Assembly: GCF_024139115.2 (NCBI RefSeq)
Contig: NC_085141.1
Location: 42,529,065 to 42,593,064 of the forward strand
Direction: 5' to 3'
DNA length: 64,000 bases
Origin: Armigeres subalbatus
Taxonomy: Eukaryota > Arthropoda > Insecta > Diptera > Culicidae
Of the stretch, positions 34,215 through 45,399 are shown piece by piece. The first letter of the stretch is position 1, and each line of letters starts with the position of its first letter. The notes under the pieces were generated by a model. That model was given only the letters and a program-made list of their open reading frames with translations, was not told the origin of the DNA and did no database searches. The translations under genes and the position numbers were made by a program.

Positions 34215-35320
34215 TTTTTCTCGACAGTCTCCCAGACACGCCTTGTGGTATTTCAAGCCACAAATTAGCGGTTTCCCATGCTTTGTGATTTTTCAATCCA
34301 CAATCCATTTTTCAGCGGTTTTCCAGACGCGCTTTGTGATTTTCCAAACCACAATTCATTTTCCAGCGGTCTTCCAGACGCGCTTTGTGATTTTCCAAAC
34401 CACAATCCATTTTCTAGCGGTCTTCCAGACGCGATTTTCCAAACCACAATCCATTTTCCAGCGGTCTTCCAGACGCGCTTTGTGATTTTCCTAACCACAA
34501 CCCATTTTCCAGCGGTCTTCCAGACGCGCTTTGTGGTTTCCCAAACCACAATCCATTTTCCAGCGGTCTTCCAGACACGCTTTGTGATTTTTCAAACCAC
34601 AATCCATTTTCCAGCGGTCTTCCAGACGCGCTTTGTGATTTTCCAAACCACAATCCATTTTCCAGCGGTCTTACAGACGCGCTTTGTGATTTTCCAAACC
34701 ACAATCCATTTTCCAGCGGTCTTCCAGACGCGCTTTTTGATTTTCCAAATCACAATCCATTTTCCAGCGGTCTTCCAGACGCACTTTGTGATTTTCCAAA
34801 CCACAACCCATTTTCCAGCGGTCTTCCAGACGCGCTTTGTGATTTTCCAAACCACAATCCATTTTCCAGCGGTCTTCCAGACATGCTTTATGATTTTTCA
34901 AACAACAATCCATTTTCCAGCGGTCTTACAGACGCGCTTTGTGATTTTCCAAACCACAATCCATTTTCCAGCGGTCTTACAGACGCGCTTTGTGGTATTC
35001 CACACCATAAACCATTTTACAGCGGTTTTCCAGATGCGCTTTGTGATTTTTCACACCACAAACCATTTTTCAGCGGTCTTCCAGATGCGCTTTGTGATTC
35101 TCCAAACCACAATCATATTTCCAGCGATCTTCCAGACGCGCTTTGTGATTTTCCAAACCACAATCCATTTTCCAGCGGTCTTACAGACGCGCTTTGTGAT
35201 TATCCAAACCACAATCCATTTTCCAGCGGTCTTCCATACGCACTTTGTGATTTTCCAAACCACAACCCATTTTCCAGCGGTCTTCCAGATGCGCTTTGTA
35301 GCAATACAAACCCATTGCCT
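34215..35320. repeat. 51-bp minisatellite, about 21 copies
   Basis: The unit TTTTCCAGCGGTCTTCCAGA + CGCGCTTTGTGATTTTCCAA + ACCACAATCCA is 51 bp. Because 51 is a multiple of three, frames with no stop in one unit stay open through the array on both strands (a 379-codon plus frame and several minus frames). The central copies are only a few percent diverged. One unit near 34430 has lost nine bases. There is no reason to treat any frame as a protein. Confidence 0.9.
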
Positions 35321-35440
35321 TGTGTTTTTTTTAATCATCAGATATTTTAACACATTATCACATTACCAATTGAATTCAACTCACTTTTTGAAATCAGCGT
35401 CAGAATCCAACAAATAACCTGGCAGGATCGCCAAATTGTG

Positions 35441-36083
35441 TGGCCCCAAATGGGCGAAGCGAATTGTTATGACAGCAGCCCTCCGTGGGTGCGTGTGCAC
35501 GCCACGGAGGTCTGACCAGAAGAGGACGAGTCATGGCTTGCTGCGCACTGATCGACACGCTTAGAGATGTCGTAAATTAATCGATTACTTCAATTAATCG
35601 ATTAATCGTTGTAATAATCGATTAATTTTGAATCGATCATTACCTAACGATTAATCGATTCAATAATCGAGAGAGATCGAGAGTAATCGATTTGTTACTA
35701 ATCGATTAATCAGGATTTTACGACATCATAAGGAAGTCGCAAATTAATTGATTACTTCGATTAATCGATTAATTTTGAATCGATTATTATCCAACGATCA
35801 ATCGATCCAATAATCGACAGGAATCGAGAGTAATCGATTAGTAACTAATCGATTAATCGGGATTTTACGACATCTCTAGGTGTACAGTGACTATAATAAC
35901 AGTGTCGTCAAGTGTCAGAATTGGAACAGAATCGTCTGTCAGTTCCATACAAATGCGCGTTCCAAACGAGCAGGAGACCTGTCAAACGTGGCACATGACG
36001 TTACTCTTCTTATAGGACTCTACTGAGGTGGTAATGTACAATCACACGCTGATGGTAATATACTCAAACCCCACACTTCCTAA
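35441..36083. repeat. 175-bp hairpin repeat, copy 2, interrupted twice
   Basis: 35441-35569 matches 31029-31155, including the perfect hairpin (35480-35488 with 35502-35510). The match resumes at about 36024 (GAGGTGGTAATGTACAATCA) and ends in CAAACCCCACA. Between them lie the palindrome at 35570-35879 and a second insert (about 35880-36023) that holds TCCAAACGAGCA, a word shared with the 196-bp MITE. Confidence 0.65.
35570..35879. mobile_element. small element built of TAATCGATTA palindromes
   Basis: The ends TAGAGATGTCGTAAAT and TTTTACGACATCTCTA are inverted. The body is a direct repeat of a roughly 145-bp unit (starts at 35574 and about 35733) packed with ATTAATCGATTA-type words, more than a dozen in 310 bp. 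Confidence 0.65.
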
Positions 36084-36141
36084 CAAGGTTGCTTACAACT
36101 TGCATGCAATATTGATGATTCACATAAAATATTGTTTACAT

Positions 36142-36337
36142 TATAGATAGTGGAATATATAGATGAGCGAAGATAAATCCACTGTCTCCAAACGAACTGT
36201 CAAACGTGTCTCCAAACGAGCATGACGTCACGATTTCAATGGAAACGTTAAGGGCTGTGACGTCATATGCGCGTGTGCACGGGCAAAAAAATCGACTCAG
36301 CCATGCTTTCGCTCATCTATAGATTCTACTATCTATA
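36142..36337. mobile_element. 196-bp hAT-like MITE, copy 2
   Basis: It has the same length and ends as 6851-7046, with few substitutions. Flanking octamers GTTTACAT (36134-36141) and GTTTAAAT (36338-36345) differ at one base, which independently supports an 8-bp target duplication. Confidence 0.85.
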
Positions 36338-36345
36338 GTTTAAAT

Positions 36346-37145
36346 TTGGGCTATATCACGCATGGAATTGCGCTAGTAATGGTGTTCCATTTATGTGCAT
36401 GATTTTTAGGGTAAATTTCAGTGGATTTTTCTTTCTGTGATTTTTCCGGAGTTCAGTTTTTCAATTTACTGAACTACAGCGGTGACCGTACTAAAAAAAA
36501 AAGATAAACTTAGTATGTAGTGTTGGGCAAGATGCAATAATGTGCAAGCTGAGAATAATCGAAACACGATTGTCGGTCGAAATAATCGAAACACAAAAGT
36601 CGGAACAAACATGCTCCATGAAAGTGAATATTTCATGCTCTGCTGAGGATTAAAGGGCTTTTCATCAACTATAGCATCATCAATAGGGTGGCTCAAATAA
36701 TGGAACAAACATTTTTCAACAACACAATTCACATTTTGGACGACACAATTTACGACGAAGAACTATGATACTCATTCATAAATTGAAGAATTTAATACAT
36801 AATGTTTTGCTGAAAACCGCGATAAGATTAGTTTTTGCCCGGCGAAGTTATTAACATTCCTCTGAAGTGGGGTTAGAACAAATTTCGTTTATTTTATCTT
36901 TAAAAGGAAATAAATTCACCCACACAACACTCCGGTAAAATGCAAATACTCTTAGCTTCTCGTGGTTTTCAGCAAAATCAACATCTTCATCGTAAATTGT
37001 ACCGTCCAACTGCAAATCACTGTTTTTTGATGTTTCTTCATATATTCCCCAAGTAAACTTCCAACGAGTTTAGCACTGCCAAAACGTTGACCGATTTGGC
37101 TGAAATTTTGTCCAGAGCATCAGGGCATCAAATAGAACTGAATAA
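36346..37145. other. unassigned AT-rich 0.8 kb
   Basis: No repeat partner or coding frame was recognised apart from a duplicated word (AATAATCGAAACACGATTGT / AATAATCGAAACACAAAAGT near 36560). Confidence 0.3.
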
Positions 37146-37149
37146 GAGA

Positions 37150-37600
37150 GCGATCTGTAGAATAATGAAAAAGTGTTTTTTGAGCCAATCATCAACGTGC
37201 ACAGCTGGAGCAGACATATGATGGATGCCCACTGCGGGACGTCAAAATTATCGGCGACATGAACGCTAAGGTATGAAGGGAGGTAATGTATAGACCAGTT
37301 GTAGTAATGTATAGACCATTGAATGACAACGGCCAACGATGCATTAACCTTGCAACCTCCCGCGGAATGATAGTCCGAAGCACCTTCTTCCCCCGCAAAA
37401 ATATCCACAGGCCACATGGAGATCACCTTACCAAGAAATGGAAAACCAAATCGACCACGTTCTGAACGACGGTTAATTATTTTTCGTCATCACGAATGTC
37501 CGCACTTACAGCGGTGCGAATAGTTAATTCGACCACTACCTCGTTGCAGTATGCCTGCGCTCAAAACTCTCGATTAAGATACCTACCTCACAATAAGTAC
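37150..37600 (+). pseudogene. RTE-clade endonuclease fragment
   Basis: Plus-strand sequence is colinear with the reverse of 58850-59290: ATCATCAACGTGCAC, GGATGCCCACTGCGGGACGT, ATCGGCGACATGAACGCTAA (catalytic GDMNA), AACCAAATCGACCACGTTCT and ACCACTACCTCGTTGCAGTA. The segment between IINVH and the QLEQTYDG block is missing, stops are frequent, and a short direct duplication (AATGTATAGACCA) sits near 37290. Both ends are lost. Confidence 0.75.
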
Positions 37601-37711
37601 TTGTTGTCGTGACTTCTGGACAGCACACGTCCGTCGTCAATAAAATCGTTTCAAAACTGATTGATTGGTGTATAGTCCAGAGTCCACATGCTCAAATTAA
37701 ATCTCTGGTAG

Positions 37712-37927
37712 TTATTCAAAAGAACGTATGTGATTTTGTAAACAAAGATTCAGACGTAGATTTGTCCGATCTGATTGCCCTCCCACGCAAACCATCACCA
37801 TAGACAGATAGGGAGAGGCTTCAACTACCTGTTGGTGGTGTTGGTTTGCGTGGGAGTGCCATCAGATCGGACAAATCGACGTTTGAATCTTTGTTTACAA
37901 AATCACATACGTCCTTTTGAATAAGTA
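37712..37927. mobile_element. palindromic MITE, arms about 88 bp
   Basis: TTATTCAAAAGAACGTATGT ... CCCTCCCACGCAAACCA (37712-37797) is inverted in TGGTTTGCGTGGGAGTGCC ... GACGTCCTTTTGAATAA-like sequence (37841-37927) with few mismatches. The central 40 bp is unpaired. Confidence 0.75.
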
Positions 37928-37960
37928 CCCGAGAATTAGCCTTATTCTATGCGTTTAGAC

Positions 37961-38380
37961 CAGCGGTTCTCAACCTGGGGTACATGGTCCCCTGGGGAAC
38001 CTTTGCCGGGCCCAGGGAGTACCTCTGACAAAAATGCATAATGGCGGATGAATTACAATTTTAATTAAAACTTATTGATAAAGTTTTGATAATTTAGTAT
38101 TTTTTTGTTTTAAAACATTGTCTTGTACATAATATGCATGACGATCAGAAAATCATGGTTCAATCAAAGTTAATTGCCTATATTCCGGGGATTAAACCAC
38201 CCAACTTGGACATTAATTTACAATGTTCTGAAAACTTTTATGTGAGTATATACATTATGTGGAAGATATTGATTTGAAGAATGTATTGGTGGTAGCCACT
38301 TTCCCTCGATGGGATGGGACTCGAACCCACGGCACGGCGGCACATCCAAACCTGAAAAAAGGCACTTTTCAACAAGCTCG
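37961..38380. mobile_element. hAT-like terminus, other end not found
   Basis: CAGCGGTTCTCAACCTGGGG followed by GGTCCCCTGGGG is a typical hAT terminal sequence. The inverted partner was not found downstream. Near 38310-38335 the minus strand reads GTGGGTTCGAGTCCCATC, a tRNA B-box-like piece. Confidence 0.55.
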
Positions 38381-39855
38381 AAACCCTTTTTTTTAAAAGG
38401 CTCGGAAGCTTACTTCCAAGAGCCTTCTTTATAGAGGCCCGGAAGTATTTTTTCAAGCTTTCTTTTTTAAACATTATTTTTTTCTTTTCTCCTTCTTTTA
38501 AAAGGCTCGGAAGACTCCTTTCAAGTGGTTCGGAAGCCATCCCTTAAAGAGGCTCGGGATTCTTCTTTCAAGAGGCTTGAGATACTTCGAAGCCTCCTTT
38601 TAAATGGCTTGCAAGCCTTCTTTTAAAAGGTTCGGAAGACTTTTTGCCTTTCTCGTATACTAAGTATACGTAAAGGCTATAGGATCACTCCAAAACCGAA
38701 CTTTTGATAGAAGGCTCGGAGACCCATAGTGTTATATACCAATCGACTCAGTTCGACGAATTGAGGTGATGTCTGTATGTGTGTATGTATGTGTGTGTGT
38801 GTGTGTGTGTGTGTACAAAAATGTGAGACACACTTTTTGGTACTTAGCATTATTCGATTTGCTCGCAACAAGTTGCAGTCGACGCGGATTACGGTCTAGT
38901 TGTTTCCTATTGAAAATTGGCTCGATCGGTCATTGCGTTCCAAAGTTATTGAAAAAACATTGTTTTTCTGCCAAGGGTCCCCCCTTGGAAAAAAATATTT
39001 CAAAAACGAAAAAAAATTTTTTTTTTCGAAGATTGCAGCAATGCATTCAAATGACTGCAAATACATACGAATTGATGGAAAAAGTAAAATCTATCCCCCT
39101 AAAGTGATATTTCGACCTTTCTTATGTGTTTTTCTTATTATTTTAATGCGCGAGAAAGGCACCACCAACGCTAGGTGGATTGATCTGGGTTTTTTTAAAA
39201 GGCTCGGAAGGTTCCTTTCAAGAGGCTCAAAAGTACCCTTTCGAGTGGTTTGGAAGCCTTCTTTCAAAAGGCTTGAAGCCACCCTTTAGGAGGCTCGGAT
39301 TTTTTCCGATGCTTGGAAGCGTCCATTCAAGATACTCCAATGTCTCCTATGAAGTGGCTAAAAAGCCGCCATTCAAGAGGCTCGTAAGGCTCAAAAGTGT
39401 TTATTCAAGATACTTCGGAGCCTCCTTTCAGGAGGCTCAAAAGCCGCCATTCAATAGGCTCGGAAGACTCTTTTCAAGATGCTTGGAAGCCTTCTTTCAA
39501 GAGCTCGAAAACCTCCCATCAACATACTCGGAATTTTTTTTTAAAGAGGCTTGGATGGTTTTACTAAGATACTCAGAAGCCTCCTTTCAAGTCGCTCGGA
39601 TGACTTCCATAAAATGGCTCATGAGGTCTTTCAAGAGGCTTGAAAGCCTCCTTTCAAGAGGCTCGAAAGCCTCGGAACCCTCTCTTCAAGGGGCACGGAA
39701 TTATTATTCCAAGAGGCTTGGCAGCATACTTTCAAGCAGCTCAGAGGCGTCCTTTCAAGATGCTTGGAAGCTTCCTTTTAAGTGGCTCAAAACCCGTCTT
39801 TCAAGAGACTCGGAAGCTTTTTTTCAAGAGACTCGGAAGGGGCGCGGAATCCTAC
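38380..39855. repeat. AGGCTCGGAAGCC minisatellite, interrupted
   Basis: Units of about 24-30 bp (TTCAAGAGGCTCGGAAGCCT, CCTTTCAAGTGGCTC) fill 38380-38643 and 39194-39855, with a 550-bp insertion between. The 227-codon plus frame here is a repeat artefact. Confidence 0.85.
38644..39193 (-). mobile_element. non-autonomous repeat with hairpin end, copy 1
   Basis: It starts GCCTTTCTCGTATACTAAGT (hairpin GTATAC-TAA-GTATAC) and ends GAGAAAGGCACCACCAACGC + AGGTGGATTGATCTGGGTT. It contains a GT microsatellite (38773-38815) and single diverged forms of the unit amplified at 40860-42965. It splits the AGGCTCGG array, so it is younger than the array. Confidence 0.65.
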
Positions 39856-39948
39856 TCAACTAGATCCAATAGCGATTCCAGCCACCGGCCAACTCATTTC
39901 AGGATTGGATTTCCTTGACCCAGCTAGGCCCAATGGTGATTCCGGCCA

Positions 39949-40230
39949 GGTCGATGTTCGAGTTTCACTATTAAAGGAGTTACGGTGCTAGTTGCTGTAC
40001 TCATACTAAATGATAACAAAATATGCAATAATTCAGTCTAAGTTACTGCTGCTAGCGATATACCTCCGTTATTAGTGAAATTCAAACAACGACCTGTTAG
40101 ACAGAGTTGTAGATGAAGCTTTGCACTAAAAGTTCACCATACAACACATTATGAAATTTAGCCTCTGGAATGAGTTATTGACAAACTACTAAATGATCGA
40201 AGGCAGATTACTAAATGATCGATAACATCC
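39949..40230. mobile_element. one-armed copy of the 207-879 MITE family
   Basis: From GATGTTCGAGTTTCACTATT to GATCGATAACATCCTTG it matches the reverse of the left arm and centre of 207-879, here without the RTE insertion. The opposite arm is missing. It shows what the uninterrupted centre looked like (GTGCTAGTTGCTGTACTC). Confidence 0.65.
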
Positions 40231-40836
40231 TTGTGGAACAGACTAAGTTTGGAAGATATAATCAGTACATACTATTCAAATGAGCTTTGCACCATACAAT
40301 AGCAGAATCTTTTATAATAATCACCGCGAGACAATAATGCGTAGAAATTCAGCAATGGGACAAACGGACTTGTGTTGTTTTCAATGATTTTCCGAACAAA
40401 GTTCGATATGTATGATTTTTTTCGAAAAATATGCGTCAAAATATACTGTTTGAGCATGAGCATGAGCATGAGCATTATGACCGCACAATTCGTAGTTGCT
40501 ACTCCGTGATTGACTGAACTTGCGAAATTGTACAGAGAACACAATGAATGGGGCTTGGGATTAGCTACCCATTCTCAATGTACACGTTTCGGGAGCTCAA
40601 ATATTTAAAGTCAATAACGGCGCCGGCCACGTCCTTACGGTCATATAGGAATGGAAGGATTGTTAGTCCGACTCTCGTTGCTACTAGAGACCGAGTATAC
40701 CTCTGCGTCTCCACGATTGTCTTGGGATAGGATATCGTCTTAGTTACAAAGGATAATTTATCTGGATTCACTTTGGTAAGCGATGCGATCTATGGGATGG
40801 GAAATGACACTAATACGAGTTAAAAGTTAAAAACCC

Positions 40837-43164
40837 AGATTAATCCACCTAGCGGTAATAGTGCCTTTCTCGTTTCTTGCGAGGGAGTAATTTCTTCGCA
40901 CTTTTGGTATGAAAAAAAGTATTTTGGTCATAACTTCTGAGCCCATAGTCCGATCCGGCCATTTTTTAATAGGAAACAATGGGACATGATTCTGCGTCGA
41001 ATGTTGCGAGCAAATCGGTAGAGAGTAAGTGCCTAAATAGAGAGTAAGATTTTTTCTTGTTAAAACAGGCCATAACTCCGAAGCCCATAGTCCGATTGGT
41101 ACGAAACATACGATACGAAACAATGGGACAAGATTCCGCGTCGAATGCAACTTGATGCGAGCAAATCTGTTAAGGATAAGTGCCTGAAAAATCAGTGAGA
41201 TTATTTTGCGCACACACAGACATCACTTCAATTCGTCGAGCTGAGTCGATCGGTATATAACACTATGGGTCTACGGGCCTCTTATAAAAAGTTCGTTTTT
41301 GGAGCGAACATATAGCCTTTAAGTATACTTTGTAGACGAAAAAGGCAAAAAGAATTTTGGTCATAACTTCTAAGACCATAGTCCGATCGGGTAAATTTTC
41401 AATAGAAAATAATGGGACAGGATTCTGCGTCGAATGCAACTTGTTGCGAGCAAATCGGTTGAGGATAAGTGCCCAAAAAGGGAGCTAGACTTTTTAATGT
41501 GCTTTTTTATGAAAAAAGTCCGATCGGGTCAATTTTCAATAGGAAACAATGGAATAGGATTCTGTGTCGAATACAATTTGTTGCGAGCAAATCGGTTAAG
41601 GATAAGTGCCTAATGAGCTAGACTTTTTAACGTGCTTTAATATGAAAAAAGAGTATTTTGGCCATAATTTCAAAGCCCATAGTCCGATCGGGACAATTTT
41701 CAATAGGAAATAATGGGACAGGATTCTGTGTCGAATGCAACTTGTTGCGAGCAAATCGGTTGAGAATAAGTTCCCAAAAAGTGAGCTAGACTTTTTAATG
41801 TGCTTTTTTATGAAAAAAAGTATTTTGGCCATAACTTCTAAGCCCATAGTCCGATCAGGTCAATTTTCAACAGGAAATAATGGAACAGGATTCACCGTCG
41901 AATGCAACTTGTTGCGAGCAAATCGGTTGAGGATAAGTGCCTAAAAAATGAGCTAGACTTTTTAACGTGCTTTAATATGAAAAAAAGTATTTTGGCCATA
42001 ACTTCTAAGTCCATAGTCCGATCGGGTCAATTTTCAATAGGAAACAATGGGACAGGATTCTGCGTCGAATGCAACTTGTTGCGAGCAAATCGGTTGAGGA
42101 TAAGTGCCCAAAAAGTGAGCTAGACTTTTTAATGTGCTTTTATATGAAAAAAAAGTATTTTGGCCATAATTTCTATGTTCATAGTCTGATCGGGTAAATT
42201 TTCAATAGGAAACAATGGGATAGGATTCTGCGTCGAATGAAACTTGTTGAGAGCAAATCGGTTGAGGATAAGTGCCTAAAAAGTGAGCTAGACTTTTTAA
42301 TGTGCTTTTATATGATACAAAGTATTTTGGCCATAACTTCCAAGCCCATAGTCCGATCGGGTCAATTTTCAATAGGAAACAATGGGATAGGATTCTGCGT
42401 CGAATGAAACTTGTTGAGAGCAAATCGGTTGAGGATAAGTGCCCAAAAAGTGAGCTAGACTTTTTAATGTGCTTTTATATAAAAAAAGTATTTTGGCCAT
42501 AACTTCCAAGCCCATAGTCCGATCGGGTCAATTTTCAATAGGAAACAATGGGATAGGATTCTGCGTCGAATGAAACTTGTTGAGAGCAAATCGGTTGAGG
42601 ATAAGTGCCTAAAAAGTGAGCTAGACTTTTTAATGTGCTTTTATATGATACAAAGTATTTTGGCCATAACTTCCAAGCCCATAGTCCGATCGGGTCAATT
42701 TTCAATAGGAAACAATGGGATAGGATTCTGCGTCGAATGAAACTTGTTGAGAGCAAATCGGTTGAGGATAAGTGCCCAAAAAGTGAGCTAGACTTTTTAA
42801 TGTGCTTTTATATGAAAAAAAAGTATTTTGGCCATAACTTCCAAGCCCATAGTCCGATCGGGTCAATTTTCAATAGGAAACAATGGGATAGGATTCTGCG
42901 TCGAATGAAACTTGTTGAGAGCAAATCGGTTGAGGATAAGTCCCTAAAAAGTGAGCTAAACTTTTTGCGCACACACACACATACACACACACATACACAC
43001 ACACATACACACACATACACACACACATACACACACACAGACATCACTCCAATTCGTCGAGCTGAATCGATTGGTATATAACACTATGGGTCTCCGGTCC
43101 TCGGATCAAAAGTTTATTTTTGGAGCGAACATATAGCCTTTACGTATACTTAGTATACGAGAAA
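40837..43164 (+). mobile_element. non-autonomous repeat with 167-bp tandem units, copy 2
   Basis: It starts CCAGATTAATCCACCTAGCG and ends GTATACTTAGTATACGAGAA + AGGC, the same ends as 38644-39193. A short AAAAAC flanks both sides. Inside are about 12 tandem units of 166-168 bp (CATAGTCCGATCGGGTCAAT, TTGTTGCGAGCAAATCGGTT), then a CA-rich microsatellite at 42967-43040. Confidence 0.7.
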
Positions 43165-43230
43165 GGCAAAAACATGCACGCCCGGTGGCATATGAAAGCT
43201 AAGGAGATTCGCGTTTTGGACGACCGCACG

Positions 43231-44333
43231 GAGAAATCACGCACTGAACTGATTTTTATTACCGGCCGCGCAATGCAGAACAAATATTTCGGCTGATCGC
43301 GTCATCGTTCTGCAGTCCGAAACTAGAAAAATAACGCACCGAACTGATTTTTATTACCGGCCGCGCAATTCAGAACAAATATTTCGGCCGATCGCGTCAT
43401 CGTTCTGCAGTCCGAAACAAGAGAAATCACGCACTGAACTGATTTTTATTACCGGCCGCGCAATGCAGAACAAATATTTCGGCCGATCGCGTCATCGTTC
43501 TGCAGTCCGAAACAAGAGAAATCACGCACTGAACTGATTTTTATTACCGGCCGCGCAATGCAGAACAAATATTTCGGCCGATCGCGTCATCGTTCTGCAG
43601 TCCGAAACAAGAGAAATCACGCACTGAACTGATTTTTATTACCGGCCGCGCAATGCAGAACAAATATTTCGGCCGATCGCGTCATCGTTCTGCAGTCCGA
43701 AACAAGAGAAATCACGCACTGAACTGATTTTTATTACCGGCCGCGCAATGCAGAACAAATATTTCGGCCGATCACGCGATCGTTCTGCAGTCCGAAACAA
43801 GAGAAATCACGCACTGAACTGATTTTTATTACCGGCCGCGCAATGCAGAACAAATATTTCGGCCGATCGCGTCATCGTTCTGCAGTCCGAAACAAGAGAA
43901 ATCACGCACTGAACTGATTTTTATTACCGGCCGCGCAATGCAGAACAAATATTTCGGCCGATCACGCGATCGTTCTGCAGTCCGAAACAAGAGAAATCAC
44001 GCACTGAACTGATTTTTATTACCAGCTGCGCAATGCAGAACAAATATTTCGGCCGATCGCGTCATCGTTCTGCAGTCCGAAACAAGAGAAAACACGCACT
44101 GAACTGATTTTTATTACCGGCCGCGCAATGCAGAACAAATATTTCGGCCGATCGCGCGATCGTTCTGCAGTCCGAAACAAGAGAAATCTCGCACTGAACT
44201 AATTTTTATTACCAGCTGCGCAATGCAGAACAAATGTTTCGGCCGATCGCGTCATCGTTCTGCAGTCCGAAACAAGAGAAATCTCGCACTGAACTGATTT
44301 TTATTACCGGCCGCGCAATGCAGAACAAATATT
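43231..44333 (-). repeat. 95-bp satellite array 2
   Basis: About 11.6 units, more homogeneous than array 1. Mostly type A; ACCAGCTGCG occurs near 44020 and a full type B unit near 44200. The junction with the body (GACGACCGCACGG|AGAAATCACG) differs from copy 1, which keeps 180 bp of older sequence at this point. Confidence 0.9.
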
Positions 44334-44547
44334 CCGTGTATAGTAGAAAATCGAAAATTTGTTTTCAATAAAATGAAATATCTGCAGTTATCAGACGTCG
44401 CAACTCATTTCTGATTAGTGCGCATGATAGTACATCCATGCGTGCATGATGCGCACTACTAATGAAATATTTCAAATTGTCGCGACTCGCCGCGCAGCGC
44501 GAGTGCTCAATCGCGCGGTCCGGTTTGGTGGCGGCCCGACAATATTT
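44334..44547. mobile_element. insert within the outermost satellite monomer
   Basis: It splits a monomer at CAAATATT|TCGG, with AATATT on both sides. It contains the imperfect palindrome ATTAGTGCGCATGAT ... ATGATGCGCACTACTAAT and a GC-rich end (CGCCGCGCAGCGCGAGTGC). Confidence 0.55.
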
Positions 44548-44729
44548 CGGCCGATCGCGCGATCGTTCTGTTGTCCGAAACAAGAGAAATCTCGCACTGA
44601 ACTCTATGCGTCAAAATATATTGTTTGATGGTAAAAACTCAACATCCACAAAAACTAACATGGGGCAGTTATGCATAGAAGAACAGTAAAGGTCATAATC
44701 AACTCAGACCCACCCGTGTAAAAAAACTG

Positions 44730-45290
44730 GGTGTAATTAACAAGGGCTGATTTTGGCTATGCCTTTTTGGGTTGAGTTTCCCAGGCTCAAAAAACATTCC
44801 AGCATCAAAATCAGAAAATATATTTCACATCCTTCATTTTTCACACCATGCTTTAAATTTTCTACTTGTCAATAATCAACAAAGGCTGATCTTGGTTAAG
44901 CCTTCTTGGGTTGGGTTTTCCAGGCTCAAAAATCATTTCAGCATCAAAATCAAAATAGTAGTTTGTGCAACTAGTTGCAAAAAGATGATTTTTTCAGCAC
45001 GAGCTGTACGTGCGTACTCGAGTCCACGTACGTGGATAAATACTACGAGTACTGGAAAAATCGAGTTTTGCAACGAGTTGCACACGCTCGCTATTTTTTG
45101 CAATGACGAAAAATGGGCTTAAATATGATAAATCTGTACCAAAATGGTACAATTTTATTCACTTAACATGCCCAATCTTGCCAAAAAATCATTCCAAGTT
45201 CAAAATCAGAAAATATGTTGCGCTTTTTGTACTTTATAAGAGTTTTGCGAGAATATTTTTGTCACAGTCATCTTTTGCTCGCATTTAATA
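44730..45290. repeat. duplicated GGCTGAT repeat plus palindromic unit
   Basis: GGCTGATTTTGGCTATGCCT (44745) and GGCTGATCTTGGTTAAGCCT (44885) head two direct copies of about 140 bp, each with CAGGCTCAAAAA and CAGCATCAAAATCA. 44955-45120 is the palindromic unit shared with 4350-4510 (CAACTAGTTGCAAAAAGATG ... ATCGAGTTTTGCAACGAGTT). Confidence 0.6.
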
Positions 45291-45399
45291 CAAAATTGAT
45301 TTTCCGTGTATATAATTTGTGTGTAAGTGATTAATCTGAAAACAAATAGGGGATCCGTGGACGTGAACCGTAGACCAAAACGCGGCCTTTTTTTTATCT

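Larger units (their letters stand above)
40452..44604 (-). mobile_element. retroposon with 5' array of 95-bp monomers, copy 2
   Basis: In minus sense it starts at 44604 with GAGTTCAGTGCG, passes about 12 monomers (43231-44333 plus the outermost one, split by an insert at 44334-44547), then the body, and ends in repeated ATGCTC near 40452-40475. Target duplications are 40430-40453 and 44605-44628 (TATGCGTCAAAATATA, with one C/T mismatch, then TGTTTGA). The body is split by the insertion at 40837-43164; removing it joins the same sequence seen in copy 1 at 11439. Confidence 0.7.

Noticed and set aside
34278..35417. 379-codon frame as a repetitive protein gene
   Set aside because: The 51-bp repeat keeps frames open on both strands, the frame has no distinct start context, and the peptide follows every small repeat variant.
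39180..39863. 227-codon frame as a gene
   Set aside because: It is composed of AGGCTCGGAAGCC minisatellite units with no domain.
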